Source: JBKPCD01 sp046727175 | GTDB lineage: Bacteria > Acidobacteriota > Vicinamibacteria > Vicinamibacterales > 2-12-FULL-66-21 | DNA: 64,000 nucleotides | Assembly (NCBI GenBank): GCA_046727175.1 | Contig: JBKPCD010000175.1 | Coordinates: 32,859 to 96,858 of the forward strand | Reading direction: 5' to 3' | In this document: piece after piece, positions 8,496-16,942 of the stretch | How positions within the stretch are numbered: position 1 is the stretch's first letter | How the letters are laid out: the number at the start of each line of letters is the position of its first letter | Program-made: the position numbers and the translations under genes | Notes under the pieces: model-generated | The model's input: the letters and a program-made list of their open reading frames with translations, nothing else | Database searches by the model: none | What the model was told of the DNA's origin: nothing

Positions 8496-9971
8496 CTAGC
8501 GCTGAAACGGCAACTCGTAGGACAGATAGAGAAACACGCCGGTATTCGCGTCGGATTCCCTCCAGGTGACCGGTACCGCCGCGCCGAGAATCAGCTGACG
8601 GTCGGCGAAATTCCAGCCGCCGCGGACGCCCGGCGACAGCGTAAAGAGCGTGTGGCGCGAAGTGGTGCCGGCGTCCACCGATTCTTCGAAGAGCACTACG
8701 GACTCGATCATGAGATGGAGCATCGATCGAAGGCGGTAGATGCCGCTGCCGGCCAGCGACGGTAAGAACAGATCGACGCGCCGCTCCTCAGAAACTCCTG
8801 GGACGGCGGGTGCGTCCGCGCGCGGCAGCCACGTGAAGCCGCCGTTCCAATGCCAATACCAGTACCCCCGTCGTTTGCTGAACGGAAGATTGATTTGCAG
8901 CCCCCCTGATCCTGATCCGAGCCTGGTACTCACGCGTCCAGTCGGCAGGATGAGACTTGCGCGAGGCGCAAACGCCGGCCTGCCCGGTCCTTCAACCAGC
9001 GCCTGGTATCGATAGTTGATCAGCGTGTCACCGACGCCTGACTCGATCCCGGAGTCCAGGAACGACAGCGTGTACGAGAACTGGTGGGTCTGCGACCCGA
9101 TCGGCCACTCCTGTGTGAAGGCTCCGGCCCACCTGCCATCGACTCTGATCGCACCGAAAATGTTCTGAAAGACCCCGCGCTCCTGGTTGAAGGCCTCTTC
9201 GACCAAAAACGAATTATCCATGATGCCGAACGGAGGAAGGGCGGCCGACGAAGGATCCTGCGCGTGCGCAGAACCGGCCAGCAGCAGAAAGAACAGCACG
9301 ACGCGTCCCGCGGAGACCAGCACCTTCGAAGCGGCCCGGGAGCCGATCGTGAAAACGCGATCGTTGCGGCCGCGAAGCCGAACGCTGTCGGCGGCATCGT
9401 CGCGTCCCTCCACCGAGACGACCTGGCCTGGCTTCAGGTCGTGTTTCTCCGCAAATCTGAGGAAGTCGCTGTCTTGATCGCTCACCCGACGAACTGTCAC
9501 AGGGGCGTTCAAGGGGCACGTCAGCAGTGTGTCGTAATGCTGACGGCTGACGGTGCCCTCGGGATCCGGGATTGGATCACCGTGCGGATCCGCTGACGGG
9601 TGCCCGAGCATCTCGTCGATACGCTCGATGAGCCGGTCGGAGACCGCGTGCTCGAGATGCTCGGCTTCTTCGTGAACCTCCGTCCAGCTCATCCCCATCA
9701 CCTGCACGAGAAAGAGTTCAATCAATCTGTGCCGACGCAGCACCAGGGCGGCAAGCTTCTCTCCTGCCGGCGTCAGGCGGACACCCGCATACGGCTCGTA
9801 TCTCACGAGACCCGACTCCGACAGCGCCTTCACCATCGTCGTGGCGGTTCCCGGAACGACGCCGAGGGCGGACGCCAGGTGTCCCATTGGAACCAGCTCG
9901 TCCGGCGGCGCAGCCGTCTGCGCCTGGAGAATTGCCTTCAGATAGTTCTCGACCGTGTGTGACTGAAACAT
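8496..9971 (-). CDS. DtxR/MntR-type metal repressor fused in frame to an outer-membrane transporter-like protein
   Basis: One 491-residue frame holds two proteins. Residues 1-222 form a complete DtxR/MntR repressor: winged helix (HLASALGVVPGTATTMVKAL), metal/dimer region (RRHRLIELFL; HEEAEHLEHAVSD) and a FeoA-like SH3 domain ending TIGSRAASKVLV, where stand-alone family members normally stop. The aligned MntR ligands Asp8 and Glu11 are Asn and Lys here. Residues about 223-238 (RVVLFFLLLAGSAHAQ) are a classic signal peptide, and the rest is a beta-barrel, MetA-pathway-like outer-membrane protein. A signal peptide in the middle of a repressor cannot work as a simple fusion. Separate translation from internal GTGs at 9323 or 9299, or a lost stop codon, are alternatives. 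It is divergent from the copper/metal operon. Confidence 0.8.
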   Translation of the reverse strand: MFQSHTVENYLKAILQAQTAAPPDELVPMGHLASALGVVPGTATTMVKALSESGLVRYEPYAGVRLTPAGEKLAALVLRRHRLIELFLVQVMGMSWTEVHEEAEHLEHAVSDRLIERIDEMLGHPSADPHGDPIPDPEGTVSRQHYDTLLTCPLNAPVTVRRVSDQDSDFLRFAEKHDLKPGQVVSVEGRDDAADSVRLRGRNDRVFTIGSRAASKVLVSAGRVVLFFLLLAGSAHAQDPSSAALPPFGIMDNSFLVEEAFNQERGVFQNIFGAIRVDGRWAGAFTQEWPIGSQTHQFSYTLSFLDSGIESGVGDTLINYRYQALVEGPGRPAFAPRASLILPTGRVSTRLGSGSGGLQINLPFSKRRGYWYWHWNGGFTWLPRADAPAVPGVSEERRVDLFLPSLAGSGIYRLRSMLHLMIESVVLFEESVDAGTTSRHTLFTLSPGVRGGWNFADRQLILGAAVPVTWRESDANTGVFLYLSYELPFQR

Positions 9972-9999
9972 TGACTTTTATGAGACATTATTCTATATT
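9971..9999 (+). promoter_or_regulatory. Sigma-70 promoter of the multicopper oxidase operon
   Basis: TTGACT (9971-9976), a 17-bp spacer and TATATT (9994-9999) form a near-consensus promoter in an AT-rich patch between divergent genes. An imperfect inverted repeat (ATGAGACA facing TGTCAT, about 9980-10008) overlaps the spacer and -10, a plausible operator for the divergent DtxR-type repressor. Confidence 0.6.
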
Positions 10000-10034
10000 T
10001 CGTGTCATCAAAAAATTGTATTGAAGCATACAAA

Positions 10035-11081
10035 ATGTCGCTGTCGCGTCGAGCTCTCCTTCGTCTCACGACTTTCGCCTCCAGCGTTGGGGCAGCGGCC
10101 CTGAGCGCCCGGAGTCTTTCGGGTCAGTCGCCTCAGTCCTCGTACCGTGTAACGGGCCATGCCGCTCACGCGATGGGGCCGGTCGGCCGAGTGTCCACCG
10201 AAGTGTTCGACCCGGGCGCATTTCTTCGAACCTGGAACTTTTCCGACCTTCCGCCGGATAAACGCGCGCGGCACTATCGCGAGACGGCGAGGCCCGACGG
10301 CACGTACTTGCGCGAGTACGAGATTGTTGCCGTCGATCGGGAGATCGAAATCGCCCCGGGTGTGTTCTTTCCTGCGTGGACGTTCAACGGACAGGTTCCA
10401 GGTCCGACACTGCGAGCGACCGAGGGCGATCACGTTCGCGTGACGTTCGTCAATCAAGGATCCCACCCGCATACGATTCACTTCCACGGCTGGCATCCAC
10501 CGGCGATGGACGGGTCGCTGCCGGAACACCAGGTCATGCCTGGCGAGCGGTTCCTGTACGAGTTCGACGCGGATCCATTGGGCCTGCATCTGTATCACTG
10601 CCACGCGGTGCCGCTCAAGCGACATATTCACAAGGGTCTCTACGGCGTCTTCATCGTCGATCCGAAGAATGCGCGGCCGCCGGCCGACGAGCTCGTGATG
10701 GTCATGAACGGGTTCGACACGAACTTCGATGCGGATAACGAGGTCTACGCCGTCAACACGATCGCGCATCACTTCATGCACGAGCCCATTCGCGTCGAAG
10801 TCGGACGGCTCGTTCGCATGTATCTCGTCAATGTGACCGAATTCGATCTGATCAACAGCCTGCACCTGCACGGGATGTTCTTCGACGTCTTTCGCACCGG
10901 AACGTCGACGGCGCCGGGCGAGCGCACCGACACGATCATGCTCTGCCAGGGAGAGCGCGCGATTCTCGAAACACGGTTCCGCTATCCCGGACGTTTCATG
11001 TTCCACGCCCATCAAAGCGAGTTTGCGGAGCTCGGATGGATGGGCGCGTTCGAGGCGGTGGAGGCACGTCGTGACACGTGA
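10035..11081 (+). CDS. Two-domain multicopper oxidase (TAT-exported)
   Basis: 348 residues from the ATG at 10035. This start is preferred over the GTG at 10002 because the promoter -10 ends at 9999 and because it places the twin-arginine leader (SRRALLRLTTFASSVGAAAL) at the N-terminus. Four copper-binding segments are seen: HTIHFHGWH, LHLYHCH, NSLHLHGMFF and FMFHAHQSE. The length fits small cupredoxin-repeat oxidases. It should oxidise a metal ion or phenolic substrate in the periplasm with O2. Its 3' end overlaps the ZIP transporter gene by 11 bp and a cupredoxin gene follows, suggesting metal oxidation linked to uptake or detoxification. Confidence 0.9.
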   Translation: MSLSRRALLRLTTFASSVGAAALSARSLSGQSPQSSYRVTGHAAHAMGPVGRVSTEVFDPGAFLRTWNFSDLPPDKRARHYRETARPDGTYLREYEIVAVDREIEIAPGVFFPAWTFNGQVPGPTLRATEGDHVRVTFVNQGSHPHTIHFHGWHPPAMDGSLPEHQVMPGERFLYEFDADPLGLHLYHCHAVPLKRHIHKGLYGVFIVDPKNARPPADELVMVMNGFDTNFDADNEVYAVNTIAHHFMHEPIRVEVGRLVRMYLVNVTEFDLINSLHLHGMFFDVFRTGTSTAPGERTDTIMLCQGERAILETRFRYPGRFMFHAHQSEFAELGWMGAFEAVEARRDT

Positions 11082-12279
11082 TCTCGCCGCGCACTCGGCG
11101 TCGCGTACTGGCTTCTGGCTCACTGCGCTCGTGCCTCTCGGCCTGCTCGCCGCCCTGATCGTCGTCATTCTGCGAACCGGTCCAGCGGAGCAACTCCGCG
11201 GAGAAGACGTGCCGCCTGTCGAGCGCCTGGCGATCGAACGCGCAGTGTTGCGCAGCGATGGCATCGTGCTCACGGTGCTGAACGACGGCCCCGACCCGGT
11301 CACGATCGCCCAGGTGACGGTTGACGATGCGTACTGGTCGTTCAGCGCGGCTCCGGGCCACGTTCTCAATCACCTGGGGCGAACGACGCTCTGGATCCCG
11401 TACCCTTGGGTCAAAGGCGAGGCGCACGTCGTGAAGGTCATGACATCCACGGGAACGACCTTCGAGCACGACATTCCGGTGGCCGTGAGGTCGCCGGAGC
11501 CGAACCTGCGATCGCTCGGCGTTTTCACGCTGATTGGCCTCTACGTTGGTGTCATTCCGGTCGCGCTCGGTCTGCTGTGGTGGCCGCTGATGGCCAGGCT
11601 CGGCGACAAGGCGCTCGACGCACTCCTGGCGCTCACGATTGGTCTGCTCGCGTTCCTGTTCGTCGATGCGGTTCACGAGGGGATCGAAAAGGCCGGCGAG
11701 ATGCCTGCCTCGTACCAGGGTCTGGCGCTGTTCGTCGCCGCCGCAGTCTCCGTGTATCTCGCGCTGGAGTCCCTGAGTACGTGGCTGCAAGGACGACGCT
11801 CCAGCGCGCGCGAGGCAGGATCGCCGGGGCTCGTGCTCGCGCTCCTCGTGGCTGTGGGTATCGGACTGCACAACCTTGGCGAGGGCCTCGCGATCGGCGC
11901 CGCTTTTGCGCTCGGCGAAGCCGCCCTCGGCACACTTCTCATTGTCGGTTTCACGCTTCACAACACGACCGAAGGTCTCGCGATCGTGGCGCCGCTTGCC
12001 AGGGAGCGGCCATCGGTCATGACCTTGGCGAAGCTCGGACTCCTTGGCGGCGTCCCGACGATAGCGGGCGCCTGGCTCGGTGGTCTCGTGTACTCGCCCG
12101 TGATCGCCGTCGCGTGTCTCGGATTCGGCGCCGGGGCGATCGCGCAGGTCATCATCCAGATCGCGAGGCAGATGGCCGGAAGTCAATCAGTCCTTCAGCG
12201 ATTCGCGTCAGGACCAATCCTCACTGGCCTGCTCGTGGGGTTTGGTCTGATGTACGCGACGGGGCTGCTGGTCGGCTAG
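11071..12279 (+). CDS. ZIP-family metal transporter with an extra N-terminal periplasmic domain
   Basis: 402 residues from GTG 11071, which has GGAGG just upstream inside the oxidase gene. A first membrane helix (GFWLTALVPLGLLAALIVVIL) is followed by about 100 residues of beta-rich, probably periplasmic sequence. A ZIP core of about eight helices then carries the metal-site motifs HNLGEGLAIG and HNTTEGLAIV. Most ZIPs lack the N-terminal domain. The transported ion (iron, manganese or zinc) cannot be read from sequence. The overlap with the oxidase gene and the divergent DtxR-type regulator favour iron or manganese. Confidence 0.88.
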   Translation: MTRDLAAHSASRTGFWLTALVPLGLLAALIVVILRTGPAEQLRGEDVPPVERLAIERAVLRSDGIVLTVLNDGPDPVTIAQVTVDDAYWSFSAAPGHVLNHLGRTTLWIPYPWVKGEAHVVKVMTSTGTTFEHDIPVAVRSPEPNLRSLGVFTLIGLYVGVIPVALGLLWWPLMARLGDKALDALLALTIGLLAFLFVDAVHEGIEKAGEMPASYQGLALFVAAAVSVYLALESLSTWLQGRRSSAREAGSPGLVLALLVAVGIGLHNLGEGLAIGAAFALGEAALGTLLIVGFTLHNTTEGLAIVAPLARERPSVMTLAKLGLLGGVPTIAGAWLGGLVYSPVIAVACLGFGAGAIAQVIIQIARQMAGSQSVLQRFASGPILTGLLVGFGLMYATGLLVG

Positions 12280-12283
12280 GAAC

Positions 12284-12317
12284 GGGAAAAGGGAAAAGGG
12301 AAAAGGGAAAGGGACAG
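12284..12317. repeat. GGGAAAA heptamer tandem repeat
   Basis: Four heptamers in exact register (GGGAAAA three times, then GGGAAAG) start 4 bp after the ZIP stop codon and run to the cupredoxin start. The purine-rich tract may double as the Shine-Dalgarno region for the cupredoxin gene. Confidence 0.9.
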
Positions 12318-12318
12318 A

Positions 12319-12726
12319 ATGGGCCATTCAGTGCATAGACGGATTCGGGTCGGTCTCGTGATTCTGGCGATGGCGCTTTCGGCGGTGTTGCCGCGTGTGA
12401 CGGCTCGGGTGCAGCCACGTGCGGATGGCACCGTGCGCGAGATTCGCATGAACGTACGCGACATGACGTATTTCCTCGAGGGGATTCCCGAACCTAATCC
12501 AACGCTTCGCGTCAGCGCAGGTCAACGCGTCCGAATCATGCTCAGCAATGACGATGCCGGAATGTCGCACGACTTGCAGATTCCCTCATGGACCGTGGGC
12601 ACCAGACTCCTGAAGGGCAGGGGCTCGGATACGATCGACTTCACCGCACCAGCCGCCCGCGGCACGTATTCCTACAAGTGCACTCCACATTCCGAGATGA
12701 TGCAGGGAACCATCGAAGTGGAATAG
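12319..12726 (+). CDS. Exported cupredoxin-domain (type 1 copper) protein
   Basis: 135 residues. The N-terminal signal peptide is RRIRVGLVILAMALSAVLPRVTA. The type 1 copper ligands are visible: His in GMSHDL, then Cys, His and Met in YKCTPHSEMM, the plastocyanin/cupredoxin C-x2-H-x3-M spacing. It is likely a periplasmic electron carrier or copper-binding partner of the multicopper oxidase upstream, and last in the same operon. Confidence 0.88.
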   Translation: MGHSVHRRIRVGLVILAMALSAVLPRVTARVQPRADGTVREIRMNVRDMTYFLEGIPEPNPTLRVSAGQRVRIMLSNDDAGMSHDLQIPSWTVGTRLLKGRGSDTIDFTAPAARGTYSYKCTPHSEMMQGTIEVE

Positions 12727-12728
12727 CT

Positions 12729-12830
12729 CAATTGCGGATTGCTGATTGTAGATTGGTGGACTCGAGCGTGTCCGCTGCTGGTTGCCTTGTGGTCAATCAG
12801 CAATCAGCAATCAACAATCAGCAATCTGTA
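12729..12830. repeat. CAATCAG heptamer array with inverted arm
   Basis: The right arm (12794-12828) holds five CAATCAR/CAATCTG heptamers in exact register. The left arm (12730-12757) is made of the complementary GATTGNN units, so the whole element folds into a long hairpin 9 bp upstream of menG. Confidence 0.9.
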
Positions 12831-12836
12831 GTCCCT

Positions 12837-13550
12837 ATGTCCCGCTTGGGGACGGCTCTCGCGACTCCCGACGCGAAGGGCCGCTACGTCCGCCGGTTGT
12901 TCTCGACGATTGCCGATCGCTATGACTTGATCACGGTCCTGCTCTCGTACGGGCAGGATCGCCGTTGGAAACGCAGGCTGGCAGCGCTGGCGTCGATTTC
13001 GGCGGGCATGCGGGTACTCGATCTCGCGTGCGGAACCGGCGACATCACGTTCGAGCTGACTGCGCGCGGCGCGCACACGGTCGGGCTCGACATCACGCCG
13101 CGGATGCTCGAGCTCGCGAACGCAAAACGGCAGGACCCGACCAATCCGAAGTTCGTCGCGGCCGACATGATGGCGCTACCGTTTGCGCCCACCCAGTTCG
13201 ACGTGGTGACGGCCGGATACGGCATCAGGAACGTCCCCGTTCTCCGGCCGGCAATTGCCGAGATCTATCGTGTTCTGAAGCCGGGCGGCTTGTTCCTCTC
13301 TCTTGATTTCAACCGTCCGTCGAGCGCGCTGGTTCGCGCGGTCTATCTCTCGTACCTCACGATCGTGGGTTCCGCGCTTGGACTTGTGCTCCACCGCGAT
13401 CCGGACACGTATCGCTACATTCCTGAATCGATTCGGCGCTACCCGGGGGCCCTCGCCGTCTGCGACATCGTCTGCGAGGAAGGATTTTCGTCCTGCGAGT
13501 ATCTGCCGGTCCTCGGCGGGTTGATGGCGATCCACCGCGCAGCGCGCTGA
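12837..13550 (+). CDS. menG: Demethylmenaquinone methyltransferase (UbiE/MenG family)
   Basis: 237 residues from the ATG at 12837; longer in-frame starts would translate the upstream heptamer array and are rejected. The SAM-binding motif VLDLACGTGDITFEL, the family signature YGIRNVPVLRPAIAEIYRVLKPGG and the C-terminal GLMAIH segment are all present. It performs the last step of menaquinone synthesis. Because mqnD and mqnE are in the same window, menaquinone (futalosine route) rather than ubiquinone is the expected product. Confidence 0.93.
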   Translation: MSRLGTALATPDAKGRYVRRLFSTIADRYDLITVLLSYGQDRRWKRRLAALASISAGMRVLDLACGTGDITFELTARGAHTVGLDITPRMLELANAKRQDPTNPKFVAADMMALPFAPTQFDVVTAGYGIRNVPVLRPAIAEIYRVLKPGGLFLSLDFNRPSSALVRAVYLSYLTIVGSALGLVLHRDPDTYRYIPESIRRYPGALAVCDIVCEEGFSSCEYLPVLGGLMAIHRAAR

Positions 13551-13845
13551 GTCGAGACCCGACGCCCGTCGTTCGGTGGCTCGGTAGTTGGTGGTTGTTC
13601 AGAAATCCACGTCGTGGCAGGTAAACAGGAGGCAGGAGACCAGAAGGTTGGTTTCCAGGAATGCTCCTGGCCGCTGGCTCGCGCGCAGTTCGGGTCTTGT
13701 GGGGCGCGGTCTTTAGAGACCGCGCCCACGCGAACGGCGCTCGACCGCCTTCGCCAAGCCTGCGGCGAGAAGCGTCGCGGCGGCAAAGGCCCGCCTGCCG
13801 CCGTGCCGTCTCCGTCGGGTTCAGCTCTGTTACCATCCAAACATC
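13551..13845. other. Repeat-rich intergenic region
   Basis: No gene is evident. It contains GGTGGCTCGGTAGTTGGTGG-type short repeats (about 13575-13597), the complement of the array near 33.9 kb, and a palindrome GCGCGGTCTTTAGAGACCGCGC at about 13705-13727. Confidence 0.6.
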
Positions 13846-14205
13846 ATGGAGCTCGACGCCTCCGGCTGGTCGGGCGACGGGGAATTCACTCAGGTGCTCG
13901 TCGAAGCGCTGAAGAACGTTCCCGCGATTGCCTTCGTCAAGGTCGAGGATGCGCCGGCGTCGCGATCCGACCCGTCGTTCAGCTTCATCAGCAACGAAGT
14001 GTACGTGTCGTTCGCGAGAAACCAGCGAGAGCTGATGACCATCGACTCGCTTTCAACAGTCCTCGGGGAACTTCCCGACATCGGCGCACCGGATTACGCA
14101 GACGAGGGGATGCTCCAGTACCTCCGAACCGAGCGGGTCGTGCCGCCGTATCAGACGCGGGGATATAAGCTGGTCGAAATGGTGCGCGTGTATCGCGCGG
14201 GGTGA
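13846..14205 (+). CDS. Conserved-looking hypothetical protein, 119 residues
   Basis: I do not recognise a family. The protein is acidic, has no signal peptide or membrane helix, and alternates strands and helices (FTQVLVEALKNVPAIAFVKVED; SFSFISNEVYVSFARNQ). It ends in YKLVEMVRVYRAG. The ATG at 13846 follows the repeat-rich gap. The next gene starts 6 bp after its stop, so the two are probably one transcript. Function unknown. Confidence 0.6.
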   Translation: MELDASGWSGDGEFTQVLVEALKNVPAIAFVKVEDAPASRSDPSFSFISNEVYVSFARNQRELMTIDSLSTVLGELPDIGAPDYADEGMLQYLRTERVVPPYQTRGYKLVEMVRVYRAG

Positions 14206-14211
14206 GTCGCG

Positions 14212-14640
14212 ATGGATGTTTCCGACGTGCGCCGGCGGCTGCGCGGCGCCATCGATGCCGCACGGCGCGAGGCTGCCGCGCGACGTGAGCGATCCGACGC
14301 CGCTCACCGCGACTACGAGACGTTTCTCGCGCAGCGCGCGACTCCGACGTTTCGTCTGCTCGCCTCGGCGCTCGCGGGCGACGGTCACCGGTTCACGATC
14401 TTCACGCCGGCTGATTCCGTCCGTCTCGTGTCCGAGAGCTCCAGCGACGACTTCATCGAACTGGCGCTCGATACGAGCCTGGACCCGCCTGGGGTCGTCG
14501 GCCGGACGAGTCGCGGACGTGGCCGTCGCAACGTGTCGTCGGAACGCGTCATCCGCGAGGGCACATCCATCGGCGATCTCACGGACGAGGACGTCCTCGA
14601 ATTCCTGCTCCCCGGAATCGTGTCGCTGATCGAGCGATAA
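14212..14640 (+). CDS. Hypothetical protein with N-terminal coiled coil, 142 residues
   Basis: Residues 1-45 are very rich in Arg, Ala and Glu in a helical pattern (VRRRLRGAIDAARREAAARR), probably coiled coil. The rest is a mixed domain (RFTIFTPADSVRLVSESSSDDFIELALDTS) ending in an acidic helix (LTDEDVLEFLLPGIVSLIER). I do not recognise a family. It is 6 bp downstream of another unknown small gene and likely shares its function. Confidence 0.6.
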   Translation: MDVSDVRRRLRGAIDAARREAAARRERSDAAHRDYETFLAQRATPTFRLLASALAGDGHRFTIFTPADSVRLVSESSSDDFIELALDTSLDPPGVVGRTSRGRGRRNVSSERVIREGTSIGDLTDEDVLEFLLPGIVSLIER

Positions 14641-14662
14641 GGGACCGGAGTGGGTATCCCCT

Positions 14663-15868
14663 TCAAATGGTTTGCGAAGCGCGAAGCTCGGCGATCTCGG
14701 CGCCGCTCATCCCCAGATCATCACGAAGAATCCGATCGGTGTGCTCACCCAGGACGGGCGGCGCACTCTCGATTCGACCAGGCGTATCAGACAGCTTGAT
14801 CGGAACACCGAGAACGCGGACCGCGCCGAGGACCGCATGCTCTGCGGAAGCAATCATGTCCCGCGCGTGCAGGTGCGGATCCTCGAGGACCTCGGCGACG
14901 TCGCGGACGGCGCCGCACGGGATCCCCGCTGCCGTCAATGCCGCAATCCACTCCGCACGCGTGCGAGTCCGCAGATGGCTTGCAAGCAGCGGACGCAACG
15001 TTTCGTACCACTCCACGCGATCGCGGTTGGTCGCGAACCGCACGTCCTCGGCCAGCGCACCGAGGCCGGCGACCCGGCAGAACGATTGCCACAGCCGATC
15101 GTTGCCCACTGCCAGGACGAAGTCGCCGTCACGTGCCGAGAATGTTTCGTACGGCACGATCGTCGGGTGACGATTGCCCATGCGCACGGGAGCGCTGCCC
15201 GTCGCGAAGTACGCGCCCGCCTGATACGTCAGCAGCGCCGTCGTGGCGTCCAGCATCCCGATGTCCACATGCTGGCCGCGGTTCGTGCGAACCCGAGCGA
15301 GCAAAGCCATCGCAATTCCCTGCGCGGCGAACATGCCGCTGACAATGTCCGAGATGGCGACGCCGAGACGGAAGGGCGCGCCGTCCGCCTCCCCGGTGAT
15401 GCTCATCAGACCGCCTTCGGCCTGCACGACCGCGTCGTATCCCGGCTGACTGCGCCGCGGACCCGTCTGACCGAATCCCGAAATCGAGCAGTAGACGACG
15501 CGTGGCCAGCGAGCGGCGACGGTGTCGTAGCCGAAGCCGAACCGCTGCATCGTGCCTGGCCTGAAGTTCTCGACGACCACGTCTGCGCGATCGAGCAGCC
15601 GTTCGAGAATCTGACGGCCCGCCGCGTGTTTCAGGTCGAGAGTGAGGCTTTCCTTGTTCCGGTTGATGCTCAGGAAGTACGCGCTCTCGCCGTCTACGAA
15701 CGGCGGACCCCATGCGCGGGTGTCGTCTCCACGCCCCGGCTGCTCGATCTTGATCACGCGCGCGCCCATGTCGGCGAGGAGCATCGTGCAATACGGGCCG
15801 GAGAGGACCCGGGTGAGGTCGACGACGGTCAAGCCGGCGAGAGGGGGAATGTTCGAGTCCGACGACAT
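14663..15868 (-). CDS. CaiB/BaiF-type (family III) CoA-transferase
   Basis: 401 residues, standard length. Family III CoA-transferases move CoA between carboxylic acids through an aspartyl-CoA intermediate. The N-terminal LAGLTVVDLTRVLSGPYCTMLLADMGARVIKIEQP block, NRNKESLTLDLK and VVVENFRPG are diagnostic, and the nucleophile is the Asp in GVAISDIVSG (residue 174). The substrate cannot be assigned. It is the third gene of a minus-strand set after an aminotransferase and homoserine dehydrogenase, separated from the latter by 39 bp. Confidence 0.9.
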   Translation of the reverse strand: MSSDSNIPPLAGLTVVDLTRVLSGPYCTMLLADMGARVIKIEQPGRGDDTRAWGPPFVDGESAYFLSINRNKESLTLDLKHAAGRQILERLLDRADVVVENFRPGTMQRFGFGYDTVAARWPRVVYCSISGFGQTGPRRSQPGYDAVVQAEGGLMSITGEADGAPFRLGVAISDIVSGMFAAQGIAMALLARVRTNRGQHVDIGMLDATTALLTYQAGAYFATGSAPVRMGNRHPTIVPYETFSARDGDFVLAVGNDRLWQSFCRVAGLGALAEDVRFATNRDRVEWYETLRPLLASHLRTRTRAEWIAALTAAGIPCGAVRDVAEVLEDPHLHARDMIASAEHAVLGAVRVLGVPIKLSDTPGRIESAPPVLGEHTDRILRDDLGMSGAEIAELRASQTI

Positions 15869-15907
15869 AGATGCTCAGGGTCCTGCGTTCCAGGTTGTGT
15901 CCCGGAT

Positions 15908-16942
15908 TCAGTGTCGGCGACGGATTGTAACCAAGTCGCTCAAGAGCGCGTAGGCCGTGTGGATCAGGCCGCCATCGAGCTGATGAATCGCGATCTTTCC
16001 GAGGACATCCGTCTCGAGCACCAGCGCATTCGACGTGCCCCGCAGGCCGGCAAGCAGATCGTCGGACGGAAGCTCTGTGGGTTCGACCATCGGCGTGTCG
16101 CCGCGGCGCGCCGACGCGACGAGCCGGAGACGCCGTCCGCGTTCCTTTGCCGCGCGCGCGCGCGGCCCTGTGGTCGGTCCGATGCCGATGCGGCGCACGG
16201 CGTGCGGGGTGGTGCGCGCGTCCATGAGCACGTTCGCCAGCGCGGCGGCTTTTGCAGCCGCGTCCCACCCGTCGATGTCCAGCGTCGCGTCGGCTTCCGC
16301 GATGCCGTCGGCTTGCATGCGCGCCAGCGCTGGCTCGAACGCCTCTCCGTCTTCGAGCGCCGTCAGGATGTGGTTCGTCGTGCTGTTCACCACTCCCCGA
16401 AACCCGCGAACCTCGATGGCCGGGAGCGTCTCGCGCACGAGGTTGAACACCGGGACGCCATCCATTACGGCGCCTTCGAACAGAAACGACAGACCAGCAC
16501 GCATCGCCTCTGAGCGCAGCTCGTGGTACGCGAACGCGGCGGGTCCCTTGTTGGCGGTCACGACGTGGCAGCCGGAAGAAAGGGCGGTGCGGACGTGATC
16601 GAGAGCGGGTTGGCCCGCGGTGATATCCAGCGTCGTGGTTTCGATCACGACACGCAGAGGCGCGTTCGATCGTCCAAGCAATCGGATGGCTTCGTAGCTG
16701 TTCGCGACGGTCGGTCCTGCATCGTGAATCTTTGACAGTGTCGCCCCCTGCTCGACTGACCGTGCGGCAGCGAGAGCGTCGACACCGCGCGCATCGAATG
16801 CCGCTCCGTGCCGTCGTGTGGCAATCGCGACAACCCTGCACTCCAGATCGCAACTCGTCAGCTGATCGCGTCGCTCCTCGAGGAGCTTGACGAACCGACG
16901 CGCGACGTTGCCGAATCCGATCAGCGCCAGATCAGCGCGCAT
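15908..16942 (-). CDS. hom: Homoserine dehydrogenase
   Basis: 344 residues with no ACT domain, so the short feedback-insensitive form. The N-terminal Rossmann motif is LALIGFGNVARR, the NAD(P)-side VVTANKGPAA segment follows, and the catalytic region contains FEGAVMDGVPVFNLVRETL, VVNSTTNHILTAL and IAEADATLDIDGWDAAAKAAAL with the general-acid lysine. It reduces aspartate semialdehyde to homoserine. The start overlaps the upstream aminotransferase gene by 11 bp, indicating translational coupling. Confidence 0.88.
   Translation of the reverse strand: MRADLALIGFGNVARRFVKLLEERRDQLTSCDLECRVVAIATRRHGAAFDARGVDALAAARSVEQGATLSKIHDAGPTVANSYEAIRLLGRSNAPLRVVIETTTLDITAGQPALDHVRTALSSGCHVVTANKGPAAFAYHELRSEAMRAGLSFLFEGAVMDGVPVFNLVRETLPAIEVRGFRGVVNSTTNHILTALEDGEAFEPALARMQADGIAEADATLDIDGWDAAAKAAALANVLMDARTTPHAVRRIGIGPTTGPRARAAKERGRRLRLVASARRGDTPMVEPTELPSDDLLAGLRGTSNALVLETDVLGKIAIHQLDGGLIHTAYALLSDLVTIRRRH

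Noticed and set aside
12794..12828. CRISPR array
   Set aside because: The units are 7 bp with no spacers, and no cas genes are present.
12588..12836. Long N-terminal extension of the menG product
   Set aside because: It is translated from the cupredoxin gene end and a heptamer array, and homologues start near MSRLG.
15129..16853. 574-residue minus-strand frame over the CoA-transferase and homoserine dehydrogenase
   Set aside because: Arg/His-rich shadow of two clearly recognised genes in another frame.
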